A stretch of DNA of 64,000 nt from Streptomyces sp. NBC_00569. Lineage in GTDB: Bacteria > Actinomycetota > Actinomycetes > Streptomycetales > Streptomycetaceae. Below are positions 15,886 through 25,450 of the stretch, piece after piece (the first letter of the stretch is position 1; every line of letters begins with the position of its first letter). The notes beneath the pieces were generated by a model. It was not told the DNA's origin. It saw only the letters and a list, made by a program, of their open reading frames with translations, and searched no databases. The stretch covers positions 2,976,001-3,040,000 of the forward strand of contig NZ_CP107783.1 in assembly GCF_036345255.1 (NCBI RefSeq). Reading direction: 5' to 3'. The position numbers and the translations under genes are program-made.

Positions 15886-17139
15886 TCAGGACACGGGCCG
15901 GGCGTCCGCCCACGCCAGCTCGAATTCTTCGCGATACGTCGGGAAAAGTCCGGCTTCCTCCCCGTCCCGGGCGTGGGCCTTCACCACGCGCCCGGGCCCG
16001 CGCAGCACGAGGACCGGCGCCTCCATGCCCCTGGCCCGGCGCAGATACGACTGGACGACCCCGACGCCGTCCGACCCGTCGCCGTCGACGAGATAGGCGG
16101 TGAACCGTGGCGTCTCGTCGTAGACCTGGATCTCGAAGGCGCCCGGGTCGCGCAGCCGGGCCCGCACCCGGCGCATGTGCAGGATGTTCATCTCGACGGC
16201 GCGGCTCAGCTCGCCCCGCTTGAGACCCAGCTCGCGCTCCCTGCGCTTGACGGCGCTGGAGGCGGGGTTGAGGAAGAGCAGCCGCACCCGGCAGCCGGAC
16301 TCGGCGAGCCGGACGAGGCGGCGGCCCGAGAAGTTCTGCACCAGCATGTTCAGGCCTATGCCGATGGCGTCGAGGCGGCGCGCGCCGCCGAAGATGTCCT
16401 CGGCCGGGAACTGGCGCAGGAGACGCACCCGGTCCGGGTGCACGCCCACGACGTCGCCGTACCGGTCGCCGACGAGCTCCTCGACGGCGTCCACCGGGAG
16501 CCTCCGGGCGGACGGTACGTCCGAGCCAGCGCCGAGCATCTCCAGGAGCCGCCCGGAGGCGCGCTCGGCCTGGGCGAGGACGGCCTCGGACAGGGCTCGG
16601 TTGCGCGAGACGACGTTCCGCGTCACCTCCAGCTCGTCGAGGGCGAGCTCGACGTCGCGGCGGTCGTCGAAGTACGGCTCGAAGCAGGGCCAGTGCTGGA
16701 CCATCAGCTCGCGCAGTTGCGGCAGGGTGAGGAAGCTGAGGACGTTGTCGTCGGCCGGGTCGAGCAGATAGCCCTTGCGGCGGCTCACCTCGCGCACGGC
16801 GACGGCTCGCTGGACCCACTCCTGCCCGGCGGGCCCGGCGGCCGCCACGACCCAGTCGTCCCCGTGGACGGGTTCGTAGATGGGCCGCAGCACGGCGGCC
16901 ACCACGGCCCGCAGCCGCTGTTCGACCAGGTTCAGCCAGATGTAGGCGCGGCCGGCCCGCTGCGCGCGCGTACGGACCTCGCTCCAGGCGTCGGCGCCCC
17001 AGGCGAACTCCGACTCCGGTCCGATCTGGGATCCCATGTCCATGGGCCGCGCCAAGGACACCGCTCCGGGCGGGACGTCAGCGGAGCTCCCCTCGTGACC
17101 CGCGTCACCAGGGGGCAGCTCCAGCCCACCCGAGCTCAC
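15886..17139 (-). CDS. SAV2148 family HEPN domain protein
   Basis: 417-residue soluble protein of a family that is strongly conserved in Streptomyces. I recognise the conserved core: REVRTRAQRAG-like start, YIWLNLVEQRLRAVVAAVL, GYLLDPADDNVLSFLTLP and LFLNPASSAVKRRERELG. HEPN domains are often RNases using R-x4-6-H; RELMVQH near residue 145 would fit, but this assignment is inference. GTG at 17139 (VSSGGLELPPG) matches related proteins; an in-frame ATG at 17178 is possible but adds an atypical extension. No toxin/antitoxin partner is evident beside it, so a housekeeping or regulatory role is more likely. Confidence 0.85.
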   Translation of the reverse strand: MSSGGLELPPGDAGHEGSSADVPPGAVSLARPMDMGSQIGPESEFAWGADAWSEVRTRAQRAGRAYIWLNLVEQRLRAVVAAVLRPIYEPVHGDDWVVAAAGPAGQEWVQRAVAVREVSRRKGYLLDPADDNVLSFLTLPQLRELMVQHWPCFEPYFDDRRDVELALDELEVTRNVVSRNRALSEAVLAQAERASGRLLEMLGAGSDVPSARRLPVDAVEELVGDRYGDVVGVHPDRVRLLRQFPAEDIFGGARRLDAIGIGLNMLVQNFSGRRLVRLAESGCRVRLLFLNPASSAVKRRERELGLKRGELSRAVEMNILHMRRVRARLRDPGAFEIQVYDETPRFTAYLVDGDGSDGVGVVQSYLRRARGMEAPVLVLRGPGRVVKAHARDGEEAGLFPTYREEFELAWADARPVS

Positions 17140-17239
17140 CCACGCACCGCCTTCCGCTCCCCCGAGCAACCCCAGCAACGATCAAGGAAGGGTACTCCGG
17201 GAGCGGTCGGCGGTGCAGCCGGATGGGCAGGGTAGTTTC

Positions 17240-18553
17240 TCAACTGCCGTTTCTGGGCACGCCGTTCTGGTCCGCGAGGTCGGCGGGAGTGAGCGGATTC
17301 ATAGCGGTCACGTCCCTGGGGGCCAATGAGAAGCCCTGCCAGTGGACCGGCATCGGCTGCTGGTCCTCGTCCCGGGCGATGTGGTGGAACCCGATGTTGA
17401 CCCAGGTGATCGGGTGCGTGAGCGTCTGCCCGCCGACCCACTTGTCGACGCTGGCGCCGCCGCAGTGCCCGGCAGGGTTGTCGCTCGCGTACTGCTCGCA
17501 CTTCTTGTACTCGGTGAAGTACACGTCGTGCTTGGTGAACGAACGGCCCGGGAACTTGCTGGAGCGGCCGGGCACGAACTCGTAGGACCTGGGGTGGCCG
17601 TCCTTGTTCTTGCCCGCGGTGCTGACGACCCGCCACCAGCGCATGTCCTTCGCGTCGCCGGCGAGTTCCTTGGTGACGGGGGTGCGGGTGGTCTTCGTGG
17701 TGGGGCTGCCGCTGCCGCGCGGCGCGGTGACCTTGGAGTCGTACTGCTCGACCTTGCTCTTGGGGGAGCCGTCGAGGCCGAAGTCGAGCCGCCAGAAGAC
17801 GTTGTGGGCGTGGCTCTCGGCGTAGGCGCGGGCACCCTTGCCGATCGGCCAGCCCTTGCCGTCCGTGCCGTTGTAGTCGTACGGGGAGAGGCTGCCGGTC
17901 GCGCCGACGTTCGACGTGATCGTCCCGTCGGAGGAGAACCGCCACTCGGTGATGTACTCGTACCAGGACGCCTTGTTGACCGTGTAGACGAGAAGGTCCT
18001 TGCCCTGGGCGGTGTAGACCTTGCCGCTGCCGCCGGTGCTCTGGTCGTCGTTGAGCCGGTACGCGTGCCCACGCGCGCGCGTGGTGGTGCACAGGCCCTG
18101 CACGTCGCCCCGGTCGGGCACCTTGACGGTCTTGATGGTGCCGCCGGGGCACTCGCCGGGCTTCAGGTTCTGCAGGGCGTACCCGAAGTCGGTACCGGTG
18201 ACGTCGTCGTACTCGTTCTCGCCGTCGTCGTAGGGGACGTGCACCTGCGCCAGGCGGGCACTGGTGAGGACGGCGATCGGCTTGGGCTCGTCCTTCGGCT
18301 GGTAGCTGACGTTGTCGAGGACGAGCCCGGACAGCGTGTTGTAGTGCCAGCACATGCGCCAGGTCGTGCCCCCGTCGAGGACCTGCTCGATCTTGTAGGC
18401 GGTGCTGCAGGCCGGGGCCGCGGCGGTGGGCGCCTGCGGGGCGGCGGTGGCGGGGCCCGCGGCGCTGACGGCGGTGCCGAGCAGCGCGAGGGAGGTGAGG
18501 GCGACGGCGGCCCGGGCGCCTGCGCGGGCGCGCCGAAGTCTGTTGACGTGCAT
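17240..18553 (-). CDS. Secreted copper amine oxidase catalytic subunit, atypical cofactor motif
   Basis: Catalytic domain of a copper/topaquinone amine oxidase, 437 residues, with an export signal (RRARAGARAAVALTSLALLG...ATAAP). Landmarks in order: VPYDDGENEYDD with the likely base Asp; LKPGECPGG; the cofactor region SWYEYITEWRFSSDGTI; the copper ligands HAHNVFWRLDF; and a third His in GFHHIARDED. The family consensus before the cofactor Tyr is Asn-Tyr-Asp/Glu; here it is Trp-Tyr-Glu. The protein lacks the N-terminal N2/N3 domains, which appear to be encoded by the gene just upstream (43-base gap, GAAGGAG before this start). Deposited Streptomyces relatives are, as I recall, called tyramine oxidase subunit B. 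Confidence 0.85.
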   Translation of the reverse strand: MHVNRLRRARAGARAAVALTSLALLGTAVSAAGPATAAPQAPTAAAPACSTAYKIEQVLDGGTTWRMCWHYNTLSGLVLDNVSYQPKDEPKPIAVLTSARLAQVHVPYDDGENEYDDVTGTDFGYALQNLKPGECPGGTIKTVKVPDRGDVQGLCTTTRARGHAYRLNDDQSTGGSGKVYTAQGKDLLVYTVNKASWYEYITEWRFSSDGTITSNVGATGSLSPYDYNGTDGKGWPIGKGARAYAESHAHNVFWRLDFGLDGSPKSKVEQYDSKVTAPRGSGSPTTKTTRTPVTKELAGDAKDMRWWRVVSTAGKNKDGHPRSYEFVPGRSSKFPGRSFTKHDVYFTEYKKCEQYASDNPAGHCGGASVDKWVGGQTLTHPITWVNIGFHHIARDEDQQPMPVHWQGFSLAPRDVTAMNPLTPADLADQNGVPRNGS

Positions 18554-18596
18554 ACGGAATGACTCCTTCGAACAGGAGGAGAAGAGGGCGTGGGGC

Positions 18597-19385
18597 TCAG
18601 CCGAGGCGGCCGACGGTGCGCGCGCTGAGGTCGACGACCAGGGCGCGGGTGTCGATCCACGGCCCGTTGCTGACCTTGGTGACGACGCGCAGGCACCGGT
18701 GCTCGCCGCAGGCGGTGAGGCCGGATGGGACGTGGGCGACGGTCTTCTTGCGGAAGACCATGCCGCTCAGTTCGAGCTGGTCCGTGCTCGTGAGCTGCTT
18801 GCCGGTGGCGTCCTTGTAGTCCTTCTTCAGGCCGGCGCCGAGCGGGTCCGCGATGAGGAGCTGGGTGGCCTCACGCAGCTCGCCGGGGCTCGGCGGCGGC
18901 TGCACGCCGTGCGCCGTGTCGGTGTTCTCGACCTTGCCGCTGTCGAGGTTCACGGTCCTGGTCACGACCGTGTCGGCCTTGTAGTCGTAGTAGACGACCT
19001 CGGCGCGGCGTTCCGCCGCCTGCGCGCCGCTCTGCGTGGGGTCCACCTCGCTGAGGTTCGTGGACAGGTGCTGCGGCCCCCGGTCGCCCTCGACGTCCCG
19101 CGCGCTGAGGCGCAGTCCGTTGCTCGCGACGGCGATCTGTTCGGCGCGCTTGATCTCGTCGTCGGTCAGCGGGTCCCTGCCGACGCCCTTGTCGCCCTCC
19201 TTCGGCGCGGCCTCCACCACGCCGTCCTTCGGGATCGCGTCCTGCTGGGCGGAGCCGGCTTTGGCCTGGTCACCCGCGCCCGCCTCCCCCGGCAGGGTCA
19301 CCCCCAGCAGTACGGCGGTCGCCACGGCCGCGACGGCCGCTCCCGCCATCATTTTCCCCAGATGGCGTCTTGCGAGCTCTCGCAC
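18597..19385 (-). CDS. Membrane-anchored or exported protein resembling the N-terminal domains of copper amine oxidase
   Basis: 262 residues. The N terminus VRELARRHLGK plus a hydrophobic run (MMAGAAVAAVATAVLLG) is a Tat-like signal or anchor. The body reads like amine oxidase N2/N3 domains: DPLTDDEIKRAEQIA, then VVYYDYKADTVVTRTVNLDSGKV and GVQPPPSPGELREATQLLIADP, matching the order in full-length enzymes. GTG 19385 is preferred for the AGGGGG five bases upstream. It precedes the catalytic-domain gene on the same strand, so the two probably assemble as a split enzyme (inference). Confidence 0.7.
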   Translation of the reverse strand: MRELARRHLGKMMAGAAVAAVATAVLLGVTLPGEAGAGDQAKAGSAQQDAIPKDGVVEAAPKEGDKGVGRDPLTDDEIKRAEQIAVASNGLRLSARDVEGDRGPQHLSTNLSEVDPTQSGAQAAERRAEVVYYDYKADTVVTRTVNLDSGKVENTDTAHGVQPPPSPGELREATQLLIADPLGAGLKKDYKDATGKQLTSTDQLELSGMVFRKKTVAHVPSGLTACGEHRCLRVVTKVSNGPWIDTRALVVDLSARTVGRLG

Positions 19386-19545
19386 ATCTTCCCCCTGTTG
19401 TCCCCGCGGCCCCACCTGTGGGCGGACGGGTATGCGTGGTCTTCCTTTAAGAGGGGTCCAATTCCTAGGTGGTTCCGTCACTTTCGGGAAGACTCAGGCG
19501 GAAGTCGCCCGGGGCATCCGGGCCGGGAGTGGAAGAGTCGTACCC

Positions 19546-21660
19546 ATGCAGGTCTGGCCTGGACAGGCGTATCCACTCGGTGCCACTTATGACGGCGCCG
19601 GCACCAACTTCGCGGTCTTCTCGGAGGCCGCCCGGCGCATAGAGCTGTGTCTGCTGCACGACGACGGGTCGGAGACCGCGGTGGAGCTGCGGGAGACCGA
19701 CGCCTTTGTGCGGCACGCGTATCTGCCCGGCATCATGCCGGGCCAGCGGTACGGCTTCCGCGCGCACGGCCCGTACACCCCGGAGCGCGGGCAGCGGTGC
19801 AACTCGTCGAAGCTGCTCCTCGACCCGTACGCACGTGCGATCAGCGGCCAGATCGACTGGGGCGAGGCGGTGTACGGGTATCCCTTCGGGGCGCCCGACA
19901 AGCGCAACGACCTGGACTCGGCGCCGCACACGATGACGTCGGTCGTGGTCAACCCGTACTTCGACTGGGGCGACGACCGTCCGCCGCGCACCGAGTACCA
20001 CCACACGGTGATCTACGAGGCCCATGTGAAGGGCCTCACGATGACGCACCCGGCGCTCCCGGAAGAGCTGCGCGGCACCTACGCGGCGCTCGCGCACCCG
20101 GCGATCCTGGAGCACCTCACGGAGCTGGGCGTGACAGCGCTCGAACTGATGCCGGTCCATCAGTTCGTGAACGACCACCGCCTGGTGGAGATGGGCCTGA
20201 ACAACTACTGGGGCTACAACACCATCGGGTTCTTCGCGCCCCACAACGCCTACGCGTCCTGGGGCGACCGGGGACAGCAGGTCCTGGAGTTCAAGTCGGC
20301 CGTACGGGCACTGCACGAGGCCGGAATCGAGGTCATCCTCGACGTCGTCTACAACCACACGGCCGAGGGCAACCACCTGGGCCCGACGCTGTCCTTCAGG
20401 GGCCTCGACAACGCCTCGTACTACCGCCTCGCCGAGGACCGCCGCTACTACATGGACACCACGGGCACCGGGAACTCGCTGCTCATGCGCTCGCCACACG
20501 TCCTGCAGATGATCATGGACTCGCTGCGCTACTGGGTCACCGAGATGCACGTCGACGGGTTCCGCTTCGACCTGGCGGCCACGCTGGCACGGCAGTTCCA
20601 CGAGGTGGACCGGCTGTCGTCGTTCTTCGACCTCGTGCAGCAGGACCCGGTGGTCTCCCAGGTGAAGCTGATCGCCGAGCCGTGGGACGTCGGCGAGGGC
20701 GGCTACCAGGTGGGCAACTTCCCGCCACTGTGGACGGAGTGGAACGGCAAGTACCGGGACACCGTCAGGGATCTGTGGCGGGGCGAGCCGCGGACCCTCG
20801 CCGAGTTCGCCGGACGGCTGACCGGCTCGTCCGACCTCTACCAGGACGACGGCCGCCGCCCGCTCGCCTCCATCAACTTCGTCACGTGCCACGACGGTTT
20901 CACCCTGCGCGACCTGGTCTCGTACAACGAGAAGCACAACGAGGCGAACGGCGAGGGCAACCGCGACGGGGAGAGCCACAACCGGTCGTGGAACTGCGGT
21001 GCGGAGGGCGACAGCGACGACCCCGGGGTGCTCGGCCTGCGGGACCGTCAGATCCGCAACTTCATCGCGACACTCATGCTCTCCCAGGGCGTGCCGATGC
21101 TCAGCCACGGGGACGAGCTGGGGCGCACGCAGAACGGCAACAACAACGCCTACTGCCTGGACAGCGAGCTGGCCTGGGTGCGCTGGCCCGAGGACGGCGA
21201 GCAGGACGCCCTGCTGGCCTTCACGCGCGCGATGGCGCGGCTGCGGCGTGACCACCCGGTGTTCCGCAGGCGCCGCTTCTTCCACGGGCGGCCGGTCGAG
21301 GGCACCCACGACGAGCTGAGCGACATCGCCTGGTTCACTCCGGAGGGCGCGGAGATGACGCGGGACGACTGGGGCGCGGCGCAGGCGCGGGCCCTGTCGG
21401 TGTTCCTCAACGGGCACGCGATCTCGGAGCCGGGCCCCCGGGGCGAGCGCATCTCGGACGACTCGTTCCTGCTGCTGTTCAACGCGTCGCCCGACGCGCT
21501 GGAGTTCCTCGTTCCGGTCAACCACGGCCGACAGTGGGAGGTCGTGGTGGACACGGCGCTGCCCGAAGGCGTGCCCCTCGGGACCGGCGCGAAGGTAAAG
21601 GCCGGTGACCGCGTCACACTCCTCGACCGGAGCCTGACGGTGTTGCAGCGACCGGCGTGA
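19546..21660 (+). CDS. glgX: Glycogen debranching enzyme (GH13, GlgX/TreX type)
   Basis: 704-residue isoamylase-type debrancher that hydrolyses alpha-1,6 branch points of glycogen. The N-terminal CBM48 domain begins PGQAYPLGATYDGAGTNFAVFS. GH13 conserved regions are DVVYNHT, DGFRFDLAA (nucleophile Asp), IAEPWD (acid Glu) and FVTCHDGFTL. The start MQVWPGQAYPLG is the family's normal N terminus. It likely supplies linear maltodextrins to TreY and TreZ encoded further right. Its 3' end overlaps the convergent MFS gene by 47 bases. The divergent neighbour is the amine oxidase pair, 160 bases away. Confidence 0.93.
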   Translation: MQVWPGQAYPLGATYDGAGTNFAVFSEAARRIELCLLHDDGSETAVELRETDAFVRHAYLPGIMPGQRYGFRAHGPYTPERGQRCNSSKLLLDPYARAISGQIDWGEAVYGYPFGAPDKRNDLDSAPHTMTSVVVNPYFDWGDDRPPRTEYHHTVIYEAHVKGLTMTHPALPEELRGTYAALAHPAILEHLTELGVTALELMPVHQFVNDHRLVEMGLNNYWGYNTIGFFAPHNAYASWGDRGQQVLEFKSAVRALHEAGIEVILDVVYNHTAEGNHLGPTLSFRGLDNASYYRLAEDRRYYMDTTGTGNSLLMRSPHVLQMIMDSLRYWVTEMHVDGFRFDLAATLARQFHEVDRLSSFFDLVQQDPVVSQVKLIAEPWDVGEGGYQVGNFPPLWTEWNGKYRDTVRDLWRGEPRTLAEFAGRLTGSSDLYQDDGRRPLASINFVTCHDGFTLRDLVSYNEKHNEANGEGNRDGESHNRSWNCGAEGDSDDPGVLGLRDRQIRNFIATLMLSQGVPMLSHGDELGRTQNGNNNAYCLDSELAWVRWPEDGEQDALLAFTRAMARLRRDHPVFRRRRFFHGRPVEGTHDELSDIAWFTPEGAEMTRDDWGAAQARALSVFLNGHAISEPGPRGERISDDSFLLLFNASPDALEFLVPVNHGRQWEVVVDTALPEGVPLGTGAKVKAGDRVTLLDRSLTVLQRPA

Positions 21661-22897
21661 CTCCTGGTGCCGCCGGGGCCGCCTTGACGAGGAGTGCGAC
21701 GCCGAACGCGAGGGCCGCGGCCACGCTGCCGACGGTGAACGCCGCGGCGGGGCCGTGGGACTCGGCGAGGCGGCCCGCCACGGCGAGCGTGACGGCCTGC
21801 CCGCCGACGAAGGCGCTCGCGGCGGACGTCATGCCCTCGGCGAGGCGTTCGCGCGGCACGGCGCGTTCGGTGAGTCCGAAGCCGGTGATCAGGTTCGGCG
21901 CGAAGACGGCGCCGAACACGGTCACCGCCACGTAGAGGCCCGGCATGCTCTGCGTGCCGATCAGCAGGAGGGACAGGAGCGCGGCGGCGGCGGTGGCGAC
22001 CCGCCAGCGCAGCGCGAGCCCGAAGCGCTCCGGCAGCGCGGCCATGGACAGGCCGACGACGGCGCTCATGACGCCCATGGCGGCGTAGACGAGGCCCGCC
22101 TGGTCCTCCTGGCCGAGCTTCTGGGTGAGCGCCGTGATCCCGGCCCCGCAGCCGCCCAGGAGGACACCGAGGAGGACGAGGCCGAGGCGCACGAGCCGGA
22201 CCTCGCGCGGCATGCGGGGACGCCGGGACCGCGGCTCCCTGGGGGCGTGCGCCGTCGCGGGCCGGACCGTCGTCGCCGTCGCCGTCGCCGTCGGGTGCAG
22301 CGCGAACGCCGAACCGCAGCCGGCGACGAGCAGAGCGGCGGCCCCGAACGCGTACGCGGGGTGGCCGGCGAAGGCCGCGACACCGATCAGCGCGGGCCCG
22401 AGGACGAACGACAGCTCGTCCATCGTGCTCTCCAGTGACAGCACCGTGTTCACGACGCGCTCGTCCGCACCCCCGCGGCGGACGAGCGCGACGCCCCGGG
22501 CCCTGGCCAGCGGACCGATCCCCGGCACCGTGGCCCCGGCGAGCACGCCGAGCGCCACGAGGAGCGGCGTGGGGAGTCCCGCGAGGGCGCCGAGCGTGTA
22601 GCAGGTGATCGCGAGGGCGTTCAGCAGCGAGCAGCACAGGACGACGCTCCGCTGCCCGCGCCGGTCGGCGAGCCGGCCGACGACGGGCCCCGTGGCCACC
22701 TGTCCGAGCGCGAGCGCGCAGGCCACGGTCCCTCCGGTCGCGAGGGAACCGCTCGTCCTGGTGATCAGCAGAACGCTGCCGAACTGGATCACCGCCACCG
22801 GCAGCCGCCCGAAGAACGAGAGCGCCGGGAGCAGCGCCCCGGTCGCCCCGAGCACCTCGCGGTATGTCGCCGACGTTCCCCCCGCTGCCTGTGCCAT
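21614..22897 (-). CDS. MFS transporter
   Basis: 427-residue membrane protein with about twelve hydrophobic segments and the MFS loop VVGRLADRRGQRSVVL after helix 2. A charged proline/arginine-rich middle loop (RPATAHAPREPRSRRPRMPRE) separates the two halves. The family exports drugs or small metabolites; substrate unknown. Its last 47 bases lie inside the 3' end of glgX on the other strand. It diverges from treY with 81 bases between the starts. Confidence 0.88.
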   Translation of the reverse strand: MAQAAGGTSATYREVLGATGALLPALSFFGRLPVAVIQFGSVLLITRTSGSLATGGTVACALALGQVATGPVVGRLADRRGQRSVVLCCSLLNALAITCYTLGALAGLPTPLLVALGVLAGATVPGIGPLARARGVALVRRGGADERVVNTVLSLESTMDELSFVLGPALIGVAAFAGHPAYAFGAAALLVAGCGSAFALHPTATATATTVRPATAHAPREPRSRRPRMPREVRLVRLGLVLLGVLLGGCGAGITALTQKLGQEDQAGLVYAAMGVMSAVVGLSMAALPERFGLALRWRVATAAAALLSLLLIGTQSMPGLYVAVTVFGAVFAPNLITGFGLTERAVPRERLAEGMTSAASAFVGGQAVTLAVAGRLAESHGPAAAFTVGSVAAALAFGVALLVKAAPAAPGVTPVAATPSGSGRGV

Positions 22898-22978
22898 CGT
22901 TCGAAGCTATCGACGGCGCCGGTGACATACGCATGCGGCGATGACACGAAAGACGCCGGGGCGGGTACGTAGGTTCGC

Positions 22979-25411
22979 ATGACGCGCATGACACCGGACC
23001 ATCAAGAGGGCGGGGTCCCCGCCCCGCCCACGGCCACGTACCGGATGCAGCTCCAGCCGGCGTTCCCGTTCGCCGCGGCCGCCGGAGCCGTCCCGTATCT
23101 GGCCTCGCTGGGTGTCTCGCACCTGCATCTGTCGCCGGTCCTGGAGGCCGTACCCGGTTCCACGCACGGGTACGACGTCGTGGACCACGCGCGCGTGCGG
23201 GACGAGCTGGGTGGTGAGGCCGGGCTGCGGGCGCTCGCGCGGACGGCGCGGGAGCACGGGCTCGGCCTGGTCGCCGACATCGTGCCCAACCACATGGCGT
23301 CGGCGGCCGGGCTCAACCGGCCCCTCCAGGAGGTACTGCGGGACGGGCCGCACTCCCCCTACGCGCACTGGTTCGACATCGACTGGGAGGCGCAGGGCGG
23401 GCGGGTCCTGCTGCCCGTGCTCGGCCACCGGCTGAGCCATGAGCTGGACCGTCTGGAGGTGGACGGGCGTGTGCTGCGCTACTACGAGCACGCGTTCCCG
23501 CTGCGCGAGGGCACGGAGACGCTGCCCCTTCCCGAGCTGCTCGACGCGCAGTGGTACCGGCTCGGCTGGTGGCGCCTGGCCCGCACCGAGCTCAACTACC
23601 GGCGTTTCTTCACCATTTCGGACCTGATCGGGGTGCGCGTGGAGAACCGGGAGGTGTTCGACGCCACGCACGAGAAGATCGTCCAGCTGCTGCGCGAGGG
23701 CGTTCTCGACGGGCTGCGCGTCGACCATCCCGACGGCCTCGCCGACCCCGGCGCGTATCTGAAGGACCTCGCCGACGCGACCGCCGGGCGCTGGACCGTC
23801 GTCGAGAAGATCCTCGGCGCGGACGAACGACTGCCCGCCGCCTGGCCGGTGGCCGGTACGACGGGCTACGACGCGCTGCGCCACATCGACGGCCTGTTCA
23901 CCGATCCGTCGGGCGCGGACGAACTGCTCGGCCTGTTCCGGCGCTTCACGGCGGCCCCCGCCGACCGGGGCGGCGACTGGGACGCCACGGCGCGCCGCGC
24001 CGCGTACAAGGTCGTCACGCACGAGCTGGCGGCCGAGGTGGACCGCCTCACGCGCGAGGCGGGGCGGCTGTGCGCCGCCGACGCCGCCCTGCGCGACCAC
24101 GCTCCGTGGGCCCTGCGCACCGCCGTACGCGAACTCCTGGTGCGCCTCGACGTGTACCGGCCGTACGTGACCGGGGGCGCGGACCCCGAGACCGTGCTCA
24201 CACCCGGTGACGCCGAGGACGCCAAGGGGGTGTTCACCGTCGCCGAGGAGGCCGAGGCGGTGGACACCGTGCGGGACCTGGCGCTCGGGAAGAGCGGTTC
24301 GGGGCCCGAGCACGAGGCGTTCCGGGCGCGGTTCGCGCAGACGGCGTCCGCGCTGCGCGCCAAGGCGGTCGAGGACACGGCGTTCTACCGGCACGCGCCC
24401 CTCCTGTCGGCGACGGAGGTCGGCGGGACGCCGCAGAGCCCGGCGGTGGACCCGGAGACGTTCCACGCGTACTGCACACGCGTGCAGCGCGACTGGCCCT
24501 GCACGGGAACCGTCCTTTCGACGCACGACACCAAGCGCAGCGCCGATGTGCGGGCGGGGATCTCCGTGCTCACGCAGTGCCCCGGGCGCTGGGCCGATCT
24601 GCTCGCGGACGTCACCGAGCGGACCGCGCGCGAGGGCGGCACGAGCGCGCCCGATCCCCAACTGGCCTGGGCGGCCTGGCAGACGGCGGTCGGGTTCGGC
24701 GACCAGGAGGGCGAGCGGCTCCAGGGCGCGATGCTCAAGCACGTGCGCGAGGCGGGGCTGCACACGAGCTGGACCGAACCGGACGCGGACTACGAGAAGG
24801 CGGTGCGCGACTTCGTGGCCGCGGGCCCGTGCGGGCCGCCCAGGGAGGCCGTCGCCGCGTTCGCGGACTCGTTGCGGCCCCATGTCCGGGCGAACGTCCT
24901 GGGGGCCGCTCTCGCCCATCTGACGATGCCGGGGGTGCCGGACGTCTACCAGGGCACGGAGCGCGAGTACCGGGCGCTGGTGGACCCGGACAACCGTGCG
25001 CCGGCGCGCTTCGACTCTGATCTGCTGGAGCGGCTCGACTCCGATGACGGGTCCGTCCCCGGCGATCTGTCCGACGAGAAACTGGCGCTCACCGTCGCCG
25101 CGCTGCGGCTGCGCCGGGCGCACCCGGAGTGGTTCGGCGGCGGGTCGACGTACGCACCGGTCGCCGCGCGGGGGGCGGGCGCAGCGCACTGTGTGGCGTT
25201 CGCACGCTCCGGGGAGGTCGTCGCCGCCGCGACTCGGCTGTCGCTGCGCCTCACGGAGGCGGGCGGCTGGCGCGACACCGAGCTGTCACTCCCGGAGGGC
25301 CAGTGGGTCGATCTGCTCGCCCCGGGAAACGAGTTCACGGGTCACGCACGCGTGGAGAAGCTGTTCGACCGGCATCCGGTGGCGCTCCTCGTACGGGCGT
25401 CGGTCGACTGA
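22979..25411 (+). CDS. treY: Maltooligosyl trehalose synthase
   Basis: 810-residue GH13 enzyme that converts the reducing end of maltodextrin into a trehalose unit. It shows an N-terminal ATYRMQLQPAFPF, DIVPNHMA, DGLRVDHPDGLADP (nucleophile region), TVVEKILGADERLP (acid Glu) and LSTHDTKRSADVRAG, which together are diagnostic of TreY. The C terminus ends GHARVEKLFDRHPVALLVRAS. ATG 22979 is followed by a second ATG; either could be used. A degenerate copy of its last 75 bases follows at 25451-25527. Confidence 0.94.
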   Translation: MTRMTPDHQEGGVPAPPTATYRMQLQPAFPFAAAAGAVPYLASLGVSHLHLSPVLEAVPGSTHGYDVVDHARVRDELGGEAGLRALARTAREHGLGLVADIVPNHMASAAGLNRPLQEVLRDGPHSPYAHWFDIDWEAQGGRVLLPVLGHRLSHELDRLEVDGRVLRYYEHAFPLREGTETLPLPELLDAQWYRLGWWRLARTELNYRRFFTISDLIGVRVENREVFDATHEKIVQLLREGVLDGLRVDHPDGLADPGAYLKDLADATAGRWTVVEKILGADERLPAAWPVAGTTGYDALRHIDGLFTDPSGADELLGLFRRFTAAPADRGGDWDATARRAAYKVVTHELAAEVDRLTREAGRLCAADAALRDHAPWALRTAVRELLVRLDVYRPYVTGGADPETVLTPGDAEDAKGVFTVAEEAEAVDTVRDLALGKSGSGPEHEAFRARFAQTASALRAKAVEDTAFYRHAPLLSATEVGGTPQSPAVDPETFHAYCTRVQRDWPCTGTVLSTHDTKRSADVRAGISVLTQCPGRWADLLADVTERTAREGGTSAPDPQLAWAAWQTAVGFGDQEGERLQGAMLKHVREAGLHTSWTEPDADYEKAVRDFVAAGPCGPPREAVAAFADSLRPHVRANVLGAALAHLTMPGVPDVYQGTEREYRALVDPDNRAPARFDSDLLERLDSDDGSVPGDLSDEKLALTVAALRLRRAHPEWFGGGSTYAPVAARGAGAAHCVAFARSGEVVAAATRLSLRLTEAGGWRDTELSLPEGQWVDLLAPGNEFTGHARVEKLFDRHPVALLVRASVD

Positions 25412-25450
25412 GGTGACCCGGAAGCGTCTCAGGGCGCCACCGGCAGGAGT

